A stretch of DNA of 64,000 nt from Chelatococcus sp. HY11. Lineage in GTDB: Bacteria > Pseudomonadota > Alphaproteobacteria > Rhizobiales > Beijerinckiaceae. The stretch spans positions 992,001 to 1,056,000 of the forward strand of contig NZ_JAHBRX010000002.1 in the NCBI RefSeq assembly GCF_018398335.1, written 5' to 3'. Position numbers and translations under genes: made by a program. The notes below the pieces were generated by a model, which was given only the letters and a program-made list of their open reading frames with translations, searched no databases and had not been told where the DNA came from. How positions within the stretch are numbered: position 1 is the first letter of the stretch; each line of letters begins with the position of its first letter. Positions 26,454 to 35,666 of the stretch are shown one piece after another.

Positions 26454-27563
26454 TCAGTCCTGCAAGGCGGGCTCTCGTCTCACACACGCCTCTGCCCGTA
26501 TCCTCCGGCCTGTCTCGACATCGAAGAGGAGGACCGCGTCGGGATCGATCTGCAGACGCACCGCGACGTTTTCGGCAAGCGTGCTGGTGCTCGGCAGAAC
26601 AACGGCGAGTTCGGCTTCGCCAAGGCGGCAGTACGCGATGCGCGTACCGCCGAGTTCCTCGATGAGGTCAACGGTCGCCGACAAGCCTGGCTGGTCGATA
26701 GCCGCGATTCGTAAGGACTCTGGCCTGAAACCCACCTTGACCGCGCTGCCTATCGGCAAGGCGGCAGGCGGGATATCGATCGCCTCAAGGTCGCTCAGGT
26801 CCAGCCCAGCCTTGCCCGGCTCGATGATCCGGGCCTTCAAGATGTTCATCGCAGGCGCGCCAAGGAAGCCGGCGACGAATTCGGTGGCGGGATCAGCATA
26901 GATATCCGCGGGGCGACCGCTCTGCTCGACACGACCGCCTTTCATCACGACGAGCCGGTCAGCCAGCGTCATCGCCTCGGTCTGGTCGTGGGTGACGAGG
27001 ATCGACGTCGCGCCGAGCCGCTTGTGCAGGCGGCGCAGCTCGATCCGCATCTGGACGCGCAACTGTGCATCGAGATTGGAGAGCGGCTCGTCGAAAAGGA
27101 ATACCTTCGGCTCGCGCACGACCGCGCGGCCCATGGCGACGCGCTGGCGCTGGCCGCCGGACAACTGGGCCGGGCGACGGTCGAGATAGTCCTCGAGCCC
27201 CAGCATCTTCGCTGCCGACAGCACGCGTTTCGCCCGTTCCGGTTTGCTCACGCCCGCGATCTTCAGGGGATAGCCGATGTTCTGCGCGACCGTCATGTGG
27301 GGATAGAGCGCATAGTTCTGGAACATCATGGAACAGCCGCGCTGTGCTGGTTCAATGTCGTTCAGGCGCTTGCCGTCCATCGCGATCTCGCCGGACGTGA
27401 TGTCCTCGAGCCCCGCGATCATGCGCAGCAGCGTGGATTTTCCACATCCCGACGGGCCGACGATGACAATGAACTCGCGGCTCGCGAAGTCGAGGTTGAT
27501 GCCGTGCAGCACTTGTTTGCGATCGTAGGACTTGCGGATGTCGCGGATCGAAAGCTGAGCCAT
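26454..27563 (-). CDS. Ugp/MalK-type ABC transporter ATPase
   Basis: A 369-residue ATPase of the CUT1 sugar / glycerol-3-phosphate importer class (UgpC/MalK). Walker A GPSGCGKST is at about 38-46, followed by LSGGQRQRVAMGRA, Walker B VFLFDEPLSNLD and the switch His in LVTHDQTEA. A C-terminal TOBE regulatory domain starts near residue 240. It is the last gene of the minus-strand operon, one base after the phosphatase gene. With the permeases and binding protein upstream it completes one importer. Confidence 0.92.
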   Translation of the reverse strand: MAQLSIRDIRKSYDRKQVLHGINLDFASREFIVIVGPSGCGKSTLLRMIAGLEDITSGEIAMDGKRLNDIEPAQRGCSMMFQNYALYPHMTVAQNIGYPLKIAGVSKPERAKRVLSAAKMLGLEDYLDRRPAQLSGGQRQRVAMGRAVVREPKVFLFDEPLSNLDAQLRVQMRIELRRLHKRLGATSILVTHDQTEAMTLADRLVVMKGGRVEQSGRPADIYADPATEFVAGFLGAPAMNILKARIIEPGKAGLDLSDLEAIDIPPAALPIGSAVKVGFRPESLRIAAIDQPGLSATVDLIEELGGTRIAYCRLGEAELAVVLPSTSTLAENVAVRLQIDPDAVLLFDVETGRRIRAEACVRREPALQD

Positions 27564-27564
27564 G

Positions 27565-28332
27565 TCACTCCCCTCTCAAGGCTTCGCGCTCAAGCAGGCG
27601 GCTGCGCAGTTTATCGGTCGCATTCGGGCTGAGCGCGATCGCGGCGAGATAGGCGGGAATGCCGCCGTGTCTGAGGTCGATGTGGTCCAGCAGCGCCGCC
27701 ATCGTCTCGCGGCGGCTTGCCAGCAAGGCGTGAAGGTTGCGAAGGTCCTGGCCGCGTTCGGCGGCGCGGCGTTCGTAGTCCGGCATGACGGCCGCCATTT
27801 GCAGCGTCGTCAGTTCGTAGTCGTCGAGAATGGCGTCACGGTCGACCTCGGCGATGCTCAGCAGCAGGGCCGCGACGATGCCCGTGCGGTCCTTGCCGGC
27901 CGCGCAATGGAAGAGCACCGCGCCGTCCGGCGCGTTGGCGATCGCATCGAGGATCTGCAGCAGCTTCGCGCCGCGATCGTCTATGACGCGAATGTAGAGA
28001 TCGAGCAGCACATCGCGGCCCTCCTGATATTCGCCATGGGCATCCGGGAGAAGATCCGCCAGCAGATCAACGTTGAGATAGGTGACGCCGGCGTGGGCGG
28101 CGAAGGGGCTCGGAGCGGCGATGAGCTCATGCTCATGGCGCAGGTCGACCACTGTCGTGAGACCTTCCGCCAGCAGCGCCGCGATGCCCGCCTGGTCAAG
28201 CTTGTGCAGCGAGTCCGCGCGCAGCAGGCGTCGCCAGAGGGTGCTGCTGCCGGTGGCCGTGGAATATCCGCCGAGGTCGCGGATGTTGAATGTGCCCGTG
28301 AGCGGGATATGTCGGGAAGGCGAATTGTCCAT
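27565..28332 (-). CDS. Tyrosine/dual-specificity-type protein phosphatase
   Basis: A 255-residue phosphatase of the bacterial tyrosine phosphatase family (Y_phosphatase3). The catalytic loop is HCAAGKDRTG, with nucleophile C143 and R149. NIRDLGGY near the N-terminus is the second family signature. The start at 28332 overlaps the permease stop as TAATG; the frame is open upstream only as a shadow. Proteins of this fold act on phosphotyrosine, phosphoinositides or other phosphoesters. Within an importer operon that also encodes a phosphodiesterase, dephosphorylation of the imported compound is plausible. Confidence 0.85.
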   Translation of the reverse strand: MDNSPSRHIPLTGTFNIRDLGGYSTATGSSTLWRRLLRADSLHKLDQAGIAALLAEGLTTVVDLRHEHELIAAPSPFAAHAGVTYLNVDLLADLLPDAHGEYQEGRDVLLDLYIRVIDDRGAKLLQILDAIANAPDGAVLFHCAAGKDRTGIVAALLLSIAEVDRDAILDDYELTTLQMAAVMPDYERRAAERGQDLRNLHALLASRRETMAALLDHIDLRHGGIPAYLAAIALSPNATDKLRSRLLEREALRGE

Positions 28333-29192
28333 TACCGCAAACCTGATTTCATGAAGGACTGGATCACCTGGCGCTGCATGAAGACATAGAGCAGCAGCAC
28401 CGGCGCGCTGGCGGCGGTGGCTGCCGCCATCATCGGCCCCCAGTTCGTGCCCTCGTCGGTGATGAACATCTGCAGGCCGATCTGGATGACGCTGTTGTCC
28501 GGCGAGCGGGTGAGCAGCAGCGGCCAGAAATACTCGTTCCAGGTGGAGACGAAGATGAGGATGGCGAGCGATACGATGACGCCGCGCAGGTTCGGGACGA
28601 CGATCTCCCCGAGCGTGCGGAACGCCCCCGCGCCGTCCATGCGTGCCGCCTCGATCACCTCGTTCGGAAAGGCGCGCATGGCCTGGGTCAGCATCATGAC
28701 GGCGAGTGCGGCGGCGAAATGCGGCAGGACAAGCGCGGTCAGCGTGTCGAGCAGGCCAAGCCTGACGACCAGCAGATAGTTCGGGATCATCACGACCTGA
28801 AGCGGCACCAGCCACGTCAGGGCGATCAGGACGTAGATGATCCGTGCAAACGGGAAGCGCCAGCGTGAGAAAGCATAGGCGGCGAAGAGACCGGTCACCA
28901 CCTGCAGGATCGTCACCACCGAGGACACGACGAAAGTGTTGATGAGCATCCGCGAGATCGGCAGCGCCTCCAGCGCATAGGCGTAGTGCTCGATCGAAAG
29001 CGCCGATGGGAGAAGAGAGGTCTCGAAGATCACGCCTTGCGGGCGCAGCGACGTGACCATCATCCAGTAGATCGGAAACAGGCAGACGATCGACAGCACC
29101 GCCAGTACCGCATGGCCGCCGATCGCCTTCGCGGAGAAGCGTCGTGCTCCCGCCGCCCGCGCCATCGGCATCGTGAGCGCATCAGTTGTCAT
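28332..29192 (-). CDS. Ugp-like ABC transporter permease (UgpE/MalG-like)
   Basis: A 286-residue permease with six helices, opening with a cytoplasmic tail and the segment AVLAVLSIVCLFPIYWMMVT. The EAA loop reads EVIEAARMDGAGAFRTLGEI. It pairs with the UgpA-like subunit, whose gene overlaps its start by 11 bp, and is coupled to the phosphatase gene by TAATG. Confidence 0.92.
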   Translation of the reverse strand: MTTDALTMPMARAAGARRFSAKAIGGHAVLAVLSIVCLFPIYWMMVTSLRPQGVIFETSLLPSALSIEHYAYALEALPISRMLINTFVVSSVVTILQVVTGLFAAYAFSRWRFPFARIIYVLIALTWLVPLQVVMIPNYLLVVRLGLLDTLTALVLPHFAAALAVMMLTQAMRAFPNEVIEAARMDGAGAFRTLGEIVVPNLRGVIVSLAILIFVSTWNEYFWPLLLTRSPDNSVIQIGLQMFITDEGTNWGPMMAAATAASAPVLLLYVFMQRQVIQSFMKSGLR

Positions 29193-30120
29193 AGAAGGAA
29201 TACCTTTCCATGAGCCAGAACAGGATCGCGGCGAGAACCGAGAAGCCAGCGAAAAGAATGATTGCGGCCGCTGAACTCCAGCCCACGGAGAGAGACGAAA
29301 AGCCGAACTCCCAAAGCAGGTAGTAAATGTTGGTGGTTGTTCCGATGGGGCCGCCGAGCGTCAGCACGTTGATGTAGGTGAAGGTCCACTGCGCGCCCAG
29401 AAGAATGGTCATCAGCACCAGCAGGAAAATCGTCGACGACAGGAGCGGGAGCCGGATGTCGCGGATCACCTCCCAGCCGCTGGCGCCGTCCATGCGTGCC
29501 GCCTCGATCAGCGATGGGTTGATATTGGCATTGGCTGCCGAGAAGATCAGCGTCGCGAAGCCGATGAGCTTCCAGCCGGTGATAAATATCAGCGTCCAGA
29601 TCGCATAACGCGGATCGGAGAGGAAGCCGATGCGCTCGAAGCCGAGCCCGACGAGCATCTCGTTGACCAGCCCGTGCTCGGGATCGAGCAGCCAACGGAA
29701 CACCGCGGCCGCGACCACGGGCGGGATGATCAGCGGCACGAAGATCATGGCGCGGTAGAAGTTGCGCCAGCGCGCCGGCAGGTCATGCGTGTAGATGGCC
29801 AGCGCCAGCGGTATGATCACCGATATCGGCAGGAGACCGAGCATGTAGATCGCCGTATTGCCGAGCGCTTGCCGCAGTTGCGGAAGGTTTAGCAGATTTT
29901 CGTAGTTCTCCGTGCCGATATAGGTCATCGGCGCCGTCGGCAGCATGTTCCATTCAAAGAAGCTGAGATAAAACGCGCGGCCGAGCGGCCAATACACCCA
30001 AAGCACGAAGGTCACGATCGCCGGCAGGATGTAGAGCCATGGCCGTGCGGCGATGAAAATCTTGATGCGTCTGAACGGCATCTCGCTTCCTGAGGGGGGA
30101 AGTGTCTCGACAATGGCCAT
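29182..30120 (-). CDS. Ugp-like ABC transporter permease (UgpA/MalF-like)
   Basis: A 312-residue permease. The first helix is at about 22-42 (LYILPAIVTFVLWVYWPLG), and the EAA loop is SLIEAARMDGASGWEVIRDI. The ATG at 30120 is preferred because AAGGA lies seven bases upstream; another ATG at 30156 lacks a ribosome site. It lies 55 bp after the binding-protein gene. Confidence 0.92.
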   Translation of the reverse strand: MAIVETLPPSGSEMPFRRIKIFIAARPWLYILPAIVTFVLWVYWPLGRAFYLSFFEWNMLPTAPMTYIGTENYENLLNLPQLRQALGNTAIYMLGLLPISVIIPLALAIYTHDLPARWRNFYRAMIFVPLIIPPVVAAAVFRWLLDPEHGLVNEMLVGLGFERIGFLSDPRYAIWTLIFITGWKLIGFATLIFSAANANINPSLIEAARMDGASGWEVIRDIRLPLLSSTIFLLVLMTILLGAQWTFTYINVLTLGGPIGTTTNIYYLLWEFGFSSLSVGWSSAAAIILFAGFSVLAAILFWLMERYSFYDN

Positions 30121-30175
30121 GGCGTCGTCCTTCTGGATGGCAGTCCAGGCCGCCATCCGCTTCTCAGGTGGATCG

Positions 30176-31489
30176 TCAGTTGGCGGGAATCAGACGCTGC
30201 GCCCGGTCCTGCGCCGTCTGAAGCGTCTGTTTGACGTCGCCGTCGCCGAAGACGGCCTGTTCCATCGCGGACATGAAGGTGTTGTGGATCTGCTTGTAGT
30301 TCTGGCCGGGATACGAGACCCACGGGCGCAGGCGGGCAAGCTGTTCCAGGTTCGGACGCACCAGCGGATGCTTCTTCGTCCATTCGCCGAGATACTGCGG
30401 ATCATCCACAATATCGAGGCGCAGCGGAACGTAGCCGATCTCGGACGTGATGATGGTGTAGCCGCGCTTCGACGTCAGGAACTTCATCAGTTCCCATGAC
30501 GCGCGCTGCTTGACCGGGTCGTCGGAGAAGATCACCAAGCCGCTGCCGGAATTCGTCGGCGCGGTTTCCTTCTCGCCGAAGGCCGGCATACCGACTGCGC
30601 GCAGTTCCCACTTGCCGGTCGCGCCCTTCACGAAGGTCGCCTGGCGCACGGCCGTCGTCAGCATCATGCCGAACTTGCCGCTCGCCATGCCGTCGGCGTT
30701 CGCGCCGTTGGGCTCGTTGCGATACAGGCCAGACTTCACCAGATCGCGCAGCATGGCGGCGACCTCGACCGCTTCCGGCTCGGCGAACGTCAGGCGCTTG
30801 CGGTCCTCCGAGAGGACGCGGCCGCCGTTCGAGTAAATGAGGCTCTGCATCAACCAGTCGTCCGCGCCGCCTGAGGCGCCGACCACGTCCGCGCCGAAGC
30901 CACGGAAGCTGGTCTTCTCCTGGATGGTCGTCGCGGCCTGCTTGATCTCGGCCCAGGTCCGCGGCGGCTTGTCCGGATCGAGGCCGGCGGCGCGGAAGAT
31001 ATCCGCGTTGTAGAACAGCATGGGCGTCGAGAAGGTATAGGCCAGCGCGTAGGTCTTATTCCCGATCTTCCCGAGGTCGAGCCCGGCCTTGACCATGCCC
31101 GCGAAATGTTCCTCGCGCTCGTTCGCCGGAATGATGTCTTCAAGCGCCTTGGCGTTGAAGTTGCGGGCGATGTAGTCGAGATCCTTGAAGATGATCTGCG
31201 CGACATCAGGGCCGCGGCCGGCGACGATATCGGCCTGCGTGCGGCTCGCTATTTCGGGCGACGTGACGCCCACACCCTTCACCTTGATGCTCGGGTGGAG
31301 TTGCTCGAACTCCTTGATCATCTTGTTGGTGCCGTCCTGGCCAGAACCGGCCATGGCGAGGTTGTAATTGTAGAAGGTGATCTCGACGGGCTTGTCGACG
31401 GTCGCCGGGATGGATTGCGCCATGGCGGTGCTGGCGAGCAGCACGCCGGCAAAGCCGAGCGTGAGCTTGCCGAAGGTTCTGCGGTGCAT
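30176..31489 (-). CDS. Ugp-like ABC transporter substrate-binding protein
   Basis: A 437-residue periplasmic binding protein of family 1. The signal peptide has a twin basic start (MHRRTF), a hydrophobic core and a cleavage site after TAMA. The mature part shows the family pattern ITFYNYN, FEQLHPSIKVKGVGV, RGPDVAQI and MLFYNADIFRAAGLDP. UgpB is a relevant comparison, with glycerol-3-phosphate or its diesters as candidate ligands given the operon's phosphodiesterase and phosphatase. Sugars are equally possible from the family alone. Confidence 0.88.
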   Translation of the reverse strand: MHRRTFGKLTLGFAGVLLASTAMAQSIPATVDKPVEITFYNYNLAMAGSGQDGTNKMIKEFEQLHPSIKVKGVGVTSPEIASRTQADIVAGRGPDVAQIIFKDLDYIARNFNAKALEDIIPANEREEHFAGMVKAGLDLGKIGNKTYALAYTFSTPMLFYNADIFRAAGLDPDKPPRTWAEIKQAATTIQEKTSFRGFGADVVGASGGADDWLMQSLIYSNGGRVLSEDRKRLTFAEPEAVEVAAMLRDLVKSGLYRNEPNGANADGMASGKFGMMLTTAVRQATFVKGATGKWELRAVGMPAFGEKETAPTNSGSGLVIFSDDPVKQRASWELMKFLTSKRGYTIITSEIGYVPLRLDIVDDPQYLGEWTKKHPLVRPNLEQLARLRPWVSYPGQNYKQIHNTFMSAMEQAVFGDGDVKQTLQTAQDRAQRLIPAN

Positions 31490-31517
31490 GTCTTGTCTTC
31501 CTCGCGATAGGGACGGG

Positions 31518-32402
31518 TCAGGCTGCAGTGGTTACGGATGCGGCGTTGGCTGCCGCGAGGCGTTCCGCCGCGACCTCGCGAATGCGGTCGTAGGGCAGGT
31601 AGTTGATCTCATGACGGTCGGCCGGCATCGGGCAGAACGACACCGTGAGACCCGACGGGCGCACCGTGCCGACCACAAAGCCGGTGCCGGAGAGCTGGCG
31701 AAGGCCGTTGGACAGCGTCAGCGGATCGGTCGCGGCGTGCTGGCCCATGCCGACGACGACCGGAATTCCATGCCAATGACTGACGCGATCGTAGTGGATA
31801 TGCCCGCAGAGAATGCCGAGCACATTGCTGCGGCCGGCGAGCAGTTTGCGCAAACGCTCGGTGTCGGCGAGCGTCAGCGATTCCCATTCCATGGTGACAT
31901 CGTCGTCGAGCGCCGGCGCATGGTGGCTGACCAGCAGCTTCGGCAAGTCCGGGTGGGCGTCGAGGCGGGCTTCCAGCCACGCGAGCTGGCCGGCTTCGAA
32001 CCCGCCGCCGATCCAGTGCGGCACGCTCGAATCCAGGACGATGATATGCACGCCATCGATCACCTGGTCATGGTCATAAGGCTTCAGACCTTGATCGTCG
32101 CGGCCGAGAAAGCCGGGGTAGAAGCCCTCGCGATTGTCATGATTGCCAAGGCTGACGAGCAGCGGCGGCGTGACGCCCGAGTCCGCGATGATCTGCTTGA
32201 GACGCGCGTAGGAAGTGGCGTCGCCATGGTTGGTCAGGTCGCCGCTGGCGACGATGAACGAAGGAACCGGCTCGAGGCGCTTCAGCTCCTCCAGGATCGC
32301 CGCGAGGTTCGCGGATGTATCCGAATGGAGTTTCGTGTCGTTCAGCGACGCGTCCGAGACGTGAATATCCGTCAGATGCACGAAGGTAACTGAACCGGTC
32401 AT
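31518..32402 (-). CDS. Class III cyclic/glycero-phosphodiesterase (CpdA/GpdQ-like)
   Basis: A 294-residue calcineurin-like metallophosphoesterase. All motifs of the class are seen: D12-x-H14 (LTDIHVS), GDLTNHG, GNHDNREG, LLVSHHAP and CGHIHYD. This is the arrangement of CpdA and GpdQ, which cleave cyclic AMP or glycerophosphodiesters. The ATG at 32402 (MTGSVTF) with GAGGG upstream is preferred to an in-frame ATG at 32501. As first gene of a Ugp-like importer operon, hydrolysis of a phosphodiester before or after uptake is the likely job. No signal peptide is visible, so it acts in the cytoplasm. Confidence 0.82.
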   Translation of the reverse strand: MTGSVTFVHLTDIHVSDASLNDTKLHSDTSANLAAILEELKRLEPVPSFIVASGDLTNHGDATSYARLKQIIADSGVTPPLLVSLGNHDNREGFYPGFLGRDDQGLKPYDHDQVIDGVHIIVLDSSVPHWIGGGFEAGQLAWLEARLDAHPDLPKLLVSHHAPALDDDVTMEWESLTLADTERLRKLLAGRSNVLGILCGHIHYDRVSHWHGIPVVVGMGQHAATDPLTLSNGLRQLSGTGFVVGTVRPSGLTVSFCPMPADRHEINYLPYDRIREVAAERLAAANAASVTTAA

Positions 32403-32495
32403 AGAGCCCTCGCCTGATTGGTCGGCGTGCCAGCCATCCATTGCCGCCGGCATGCGCACCGCCAGCGTCTTGCCAGCGCGTGGAAGGGGAGTTAG

Positions 32496-32526
32496 TGTCA
32501 ATCAATGACAGTAGGATGAACGTTCA
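32496..32526. promoter_or_regulatory. Two dyads in the divergent TetR / phosphodiesterase promoter
   Basis: TGTCA-ATCAA-TGACA (32496-32510) and the perfect palindrome TGAACGTTCA (32517-32526) lie between the phosphodiesterase gene and the TetR gene. Either is a suitable operator for a TetR dimer. Their position over the candidate start codons of the TetR gene suggests autoregulation. Confidence 0.5.
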
Positions 32527-33100
32527 CTCTATGACCGTGCAGATCGATACGCGTACTCGCATCCTCCAGGCGGCGTCCATCACCTTCGTGGAGAACGGAC
32601 TGCAATCCTCGATGGCGACGATAGCCGACAAGGCCCGCGTCGCCATGGGATCGCTCTACCACTTCTTCCCGTCCAAGGAGGGGCTCATCCTTGAGGTGTG
32701 CCGCCAGATCGCGGTCACGATGGAGCATGTGGTCGTCGCGAATATCGATCCCGCTCTGCCTTATGAAGAGCGCGTCGAAAGATATGTGCGCGCCTATATC
32801 GAGATGATCTGGTCAGACGCGACCTTGGCAGCGCTCTACGACTATCTGACCAATACACCGGCGATCTCGCGCGTCGAAATGCTGGAGATTTTCCGCACCG
32901 TCACCGAGCATAGCGTCGCCGTATTCAAGCGTTCGGATGTGGAAGAGGCTGAAGCGCCGCTATCGGCGCAATTGACTGGCTCGTTCATTCGCGGCGCGAT
33001 CCGCAACACACTCAAACGACATCGGGCGACCCAACAACCTCTGACGGAGGTTCACGTCAATCGCATCGTCGACATGTGCCTGCGTGCTCTTACCGTTTGA
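32516..33100 (+). CDS. TetR/AcrR family transcriptional regulator
   Basis: A regulator of about 194 residues. The helix-turn-helix is TRTRILQAASITFVENG, then SSMATIADKARVAMGSLYHF ending in FPSKEGLI. The start is unsure: ATG at 32516 and 32531 lack ribosome sites, while an in-frame GTG at 32495 has AAGGGG close upstream. It is divergent from the Ugp-like operon and is its likely repressor. The effector is unknown. Confidence 0.83.
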   Translation: MNVHSMTVQIDTRTRILQAASITFVENGLQSSMATIADKARVAMGSLYHFFPSKEGLILEVCRQIAVTMEHVVVANIDPALPYEERVERYVRAYIEMIWSDATLAALYDYLTNTPAISRVEMLEIFRTVTEHSVAVFKRSDVEEAEAPLSAQLTGSFIRGAIRNTLKRHRATQQPLTEVHVNRIVDMCLRALTV

Positions 33101-33581
33101 TACCTTCCGGTGAAGAACGCAACTCGGCATTAATAAATGGCTTAGCCGGGAAAGAGCTCACCGGGGACATGGTCTTCCTTCAGGCGTCGAGCGGGCGACA
33201 ACTACGGGACGGAAGTGAGATAATATATAAATATTGTGAATGTAAGAATTTCACCTCAATATAAAGCGCTTAAGCCAATTATTATTATCCATGATTGAGC
33301 CGCATTCAGCATATCAACGAGTGTATGCCATCTATAAGTGGTTCTCACAACGCGAGCGCCAAACAAATCTGGATATTGTGTGTCAGGCACACTCCATCCC
33401 GGAGCCATGTCGTTGCTCGGCTTGGGCGGATATCCGCGCCCCGTTTAACAAATACGCGTTAAATGCATTTTTGCTCTTGAACCTCTAGGAACTCGAGGTT
33501 TTACAATGATACCGGTGCTCTTTTTTCAACGCGTGGGACAGGATGGGACAGGTCAGGATTGTGCACCGGATAAGGGCTGCG
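33101..33581. other. Intergenic region, AT-rich, no gene recognised
   Basis: A 481-bp gap. The stretch at about 33220-33300 is clearly AT-rich. Small open frames (33076-33264, 33291-33488) show no familiar protein pattern and no ribosome site. It probably contains the promoter for the transpeptidase-SCO pair. Confidence 0.45.
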
Positions 33582-34604
33582 ATGCGGCAGATCGTTCTGG
33601 TCGTGGGCTGTCTGGCTCTCGGGGGATGCATCTCGGATATCTCCGATGGCAGGCATATGAAGCCGCTTCCGGCAGCGCTTGTCGCTGACATGGCCGCTAA
33701 GGGCATGGCGCAGGGCGACCCGATCCTCATCCGGATTTATAAGAAAGAAAGCGAGCTGGAGGTCTGGAAGCGCGACGGTACAGGCCGCTTTGCACTTCTG
33801 AAAGTCTACCCCATGTGCCGCTGGTCCGGAAAGCTTGGCCCTAAGAAGCGCGAGGGTGACAGGCAGGCTCCGGAGGGATTTTACAATGTTACCGCGGACT
33901 TGATGAATCCACAGTCCCAGTTCTATCTGTCCTTCAACCTCGGATATCCCAATCCTCTGGAGCGATCACTCGGCTATACCGGGTCGGCCCTGATGGTGCA
34001 TGGAGCGTGCTCTTCGTCAGGCTGTTTCGCAATGACCGACTCTGGTGTCACCGAAATTTACGGATTGGCGCGCGAGGCTTTCATTGGCGGGCAACGTAAC
34101 TTCCAGGTGCAGGCGCTTCCGTTCCGCATGACGCCGAACAACATGGCGCGACACCGCTCCGACCCCAATTTTCCGTTCTGGCAAAACCTGAAGGAAGGCA
34201 GCGATCACTTCGAGGCGACGCGGCTTCCACCCCGCGTGTCCGCCTGCGGCACGCGCTATGTCTTCAACGCGCGTGCGGGCGGCGAGCCCCTGGTGCCCGG
34301 AGCGCCGTGTCCGGCCTACGAACTCGATCCTGAGCTTGAGATGCAAGTCAAGGCTTATCAAGGCGCACAATCCGCGCACATTTCTGAGCTTATCGCCGCG
34401 GGAACGCCAGTCGCCACCTATGCCTATGTGGATGGTGGCATGCACAAGAGCTTCCGGAGCATGCTGGAGGAGATGGGACCCAAGAGCATGCAGCCGCTCG
34501 TCGCGGGGAAGGTTGAGATCAGCCAGCCAGGCGCTGCATTGCTCGACCCCTATGACCACCAAAATCAGGAGCCGGACGTTACAGGCGCGATTGCCAAGCC
34601 ATGA
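33582..34604 (+). CDS. L,D-transpeptidase family lipoprotein (YafK-like)
   Basis: A 340-residue protein with a lipoprotein signal (LVVGCLALGGC) and a YkuD-type L,D-transpeptidase domain. The catalytic motif is MVHGACSSSGCFAMTD, with His and the nucleophile Cys in the usual HG-x-C-x3-GC spacing of YafK/ErfK proteins. YafK-type enzymes act on peptidoglycan or on its links to outer-membrane lipoproteins in the periplasm. The ATG at 33582 is preferred for its upstream AAGGG; one at 33543 is also in frame. It overlaps the SCO-like gene by four bases. Confidence 0.85.
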   Translation: MRQIVLVVGCLALGGCISDISDGRHMKPLPAALVADMAAKGMAQGDPILIRIYKKESELEVWKRDGTGRFALLKVYPMCRWSGKLGPKKREGDRQAPEGFYNVTADLMNPQSQFYLSFNLGYPNPLERSLGYTGSALMVHGACSSSGCFAMTDSGVTEIYGLAREAFIGGQRNFQVQALPFRMTPNNMARHRSDPNFPFWQNLKEGSDHFEATRLPPRVSACGTRYVFNARAGGEPLVPGAPCPAYELDPELEMQVKAYQGAQSAHISELIAAGTPVATYAYVDGGMHKSFRSMLEEMGPKSMQPLVAGKVEISQPGAALLDPYDHQNQEPDVTGAIAKP

Positions 34605-35230
34605 GGTCGACCGGCATGGCTGTGTTGAAGTCTGTCCGCTATGGCGCCTGGGCTGGCGTCCTCATCCTGATGTTAGCGCTCGCGGCGCTGGGGCTGGGCT
34701 GGTGGCGGGTTGATGGGCCTGGCGCGCCCGCCCGCCCGGTTCCGACCGCCGTCGCCGATATCGGTGGCAGTTTTCAGCTTGTCGATCACACCGGTCGCAG
34801 CCTGACCGACGCCGATTTCCGGGGAAGGCCGGCGGCCGTGTTCTTCGGGTTCACCTATTGTCCCGAGGTCTGCCCGACAACGCTGTTTGAGCTGTCTAAA
34901 TATCTGGATCAATTGGGGGCGGCCGGGGAGCGTCTGCAGGTTCTTTTCGTCACCGTGGATCCTGAGCGGGACAATCCAGAGCAATTGGCTCTTTACCTGC
35001 AGTCGTTCAACCCAAGGATAGTCGGCCTGACCGGAACGCCGGAGCAAGTGAGCAAGGCACTTGCGGCCTACAAGGCCTACGCAAAGAAGGTGCCCACAGA
35101 GAGCGGATACACAATGGATCACACCGCCTCTGTATTCCTGATGGGATCAGACGGCCGCTTCCGATCGATGATCGACTACCATGAGGCGGAAAGCTCCGCT
35201 TTGGCCAAATTGCGGCTTCTTTTGCAATGA
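34601..35230 (+). CDS. SCO1/SenC family copper chaperone
   Basis: A 209-residue thioredoxin-fold protein with one N-terminal membrane anchor (about 15-35). The copper ligands are TYCPEVCP (C-x3-C) and the His in YTMDHTASVF. SCO proteins deliver copper to the CuA site of cytochrome oxidase or act as thiol oxidoreductases in the periplasm. Its partner could be the oxidase encoded at 22559-25821, although the gene sits apart, coupled (ATGA) to the transpeptidase gene. An alternative ATG lies at 34616. Confidence 0.9.
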   Translation: MRSTGMAVLKSVRYGAWAGVLILMLALAALGLGWWRVDGPGAPARPVPTAVADIGGSFQLVDHTGRSLTDADFRGRPAAVFFGFTYCPEVCPTTLFELSKYLDQLGAAGERLQVLFVTVDPERDNPEQLALYLQSFNPRIVGLTGTPEQVSKALAAYKAYAKKVPTESGYTMDHTASVFLMGSDGRFRSMIDYHEAESSALAKLRLLLQ

Positions 35231-35666
35231 GGCCCCGCCAGATCGTTACGATGAAGGAGAACTATTTCGATACGGGACAAATTATGCCCCCCTGATAGGG
35301 CCAGCTGACAACAGGTGCGCAGGAATTCACTTTCTCAAAAATCGCGGACTGTGGAAACGTTTGTGCCAGCAAGCAGGATGGCGAAGACGATGGCGTCGGC
35401 CGTGGCGCGCGTTCTACCGGACGGCGCCTGGTGTCAAGCGCCTGCCGCACCACTCTCGCCACGTCGTATCGTGTTGGCCACGATGCCGACAGCCGCGCGG
35501 CTCGTGCCAAGAAGATGTCCGGTATCCGTTCCGACAAGGGGGATCTTGAATGACGGCGGCGTCAATTTCCAGCCAAGGTTGTCCGGGACAGTTCGCTGGA
35601 ACCTGACCACTACTGTCGGCCTCCGAGTTTTCGATTTCGGTGCATCACCATATCCACTTTAACTGG
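35231..35666. other. Intergenic region, no gene recognised
   Basis: A 436-bp gap between the SCO-like gene and the broken regulator. It has open frames on both strands but I recognise no protein in any of them. It could hold a decayed gene, as the neighbour is also broken. Confidence 0.4.

Noticed and set aside
35315-35662. A 115-residue frame in the gap after the SCO-like gene
   Set aside because: No ribosome site, no family resemblance in it or in the opposite frames; left as non-coding or decayed.
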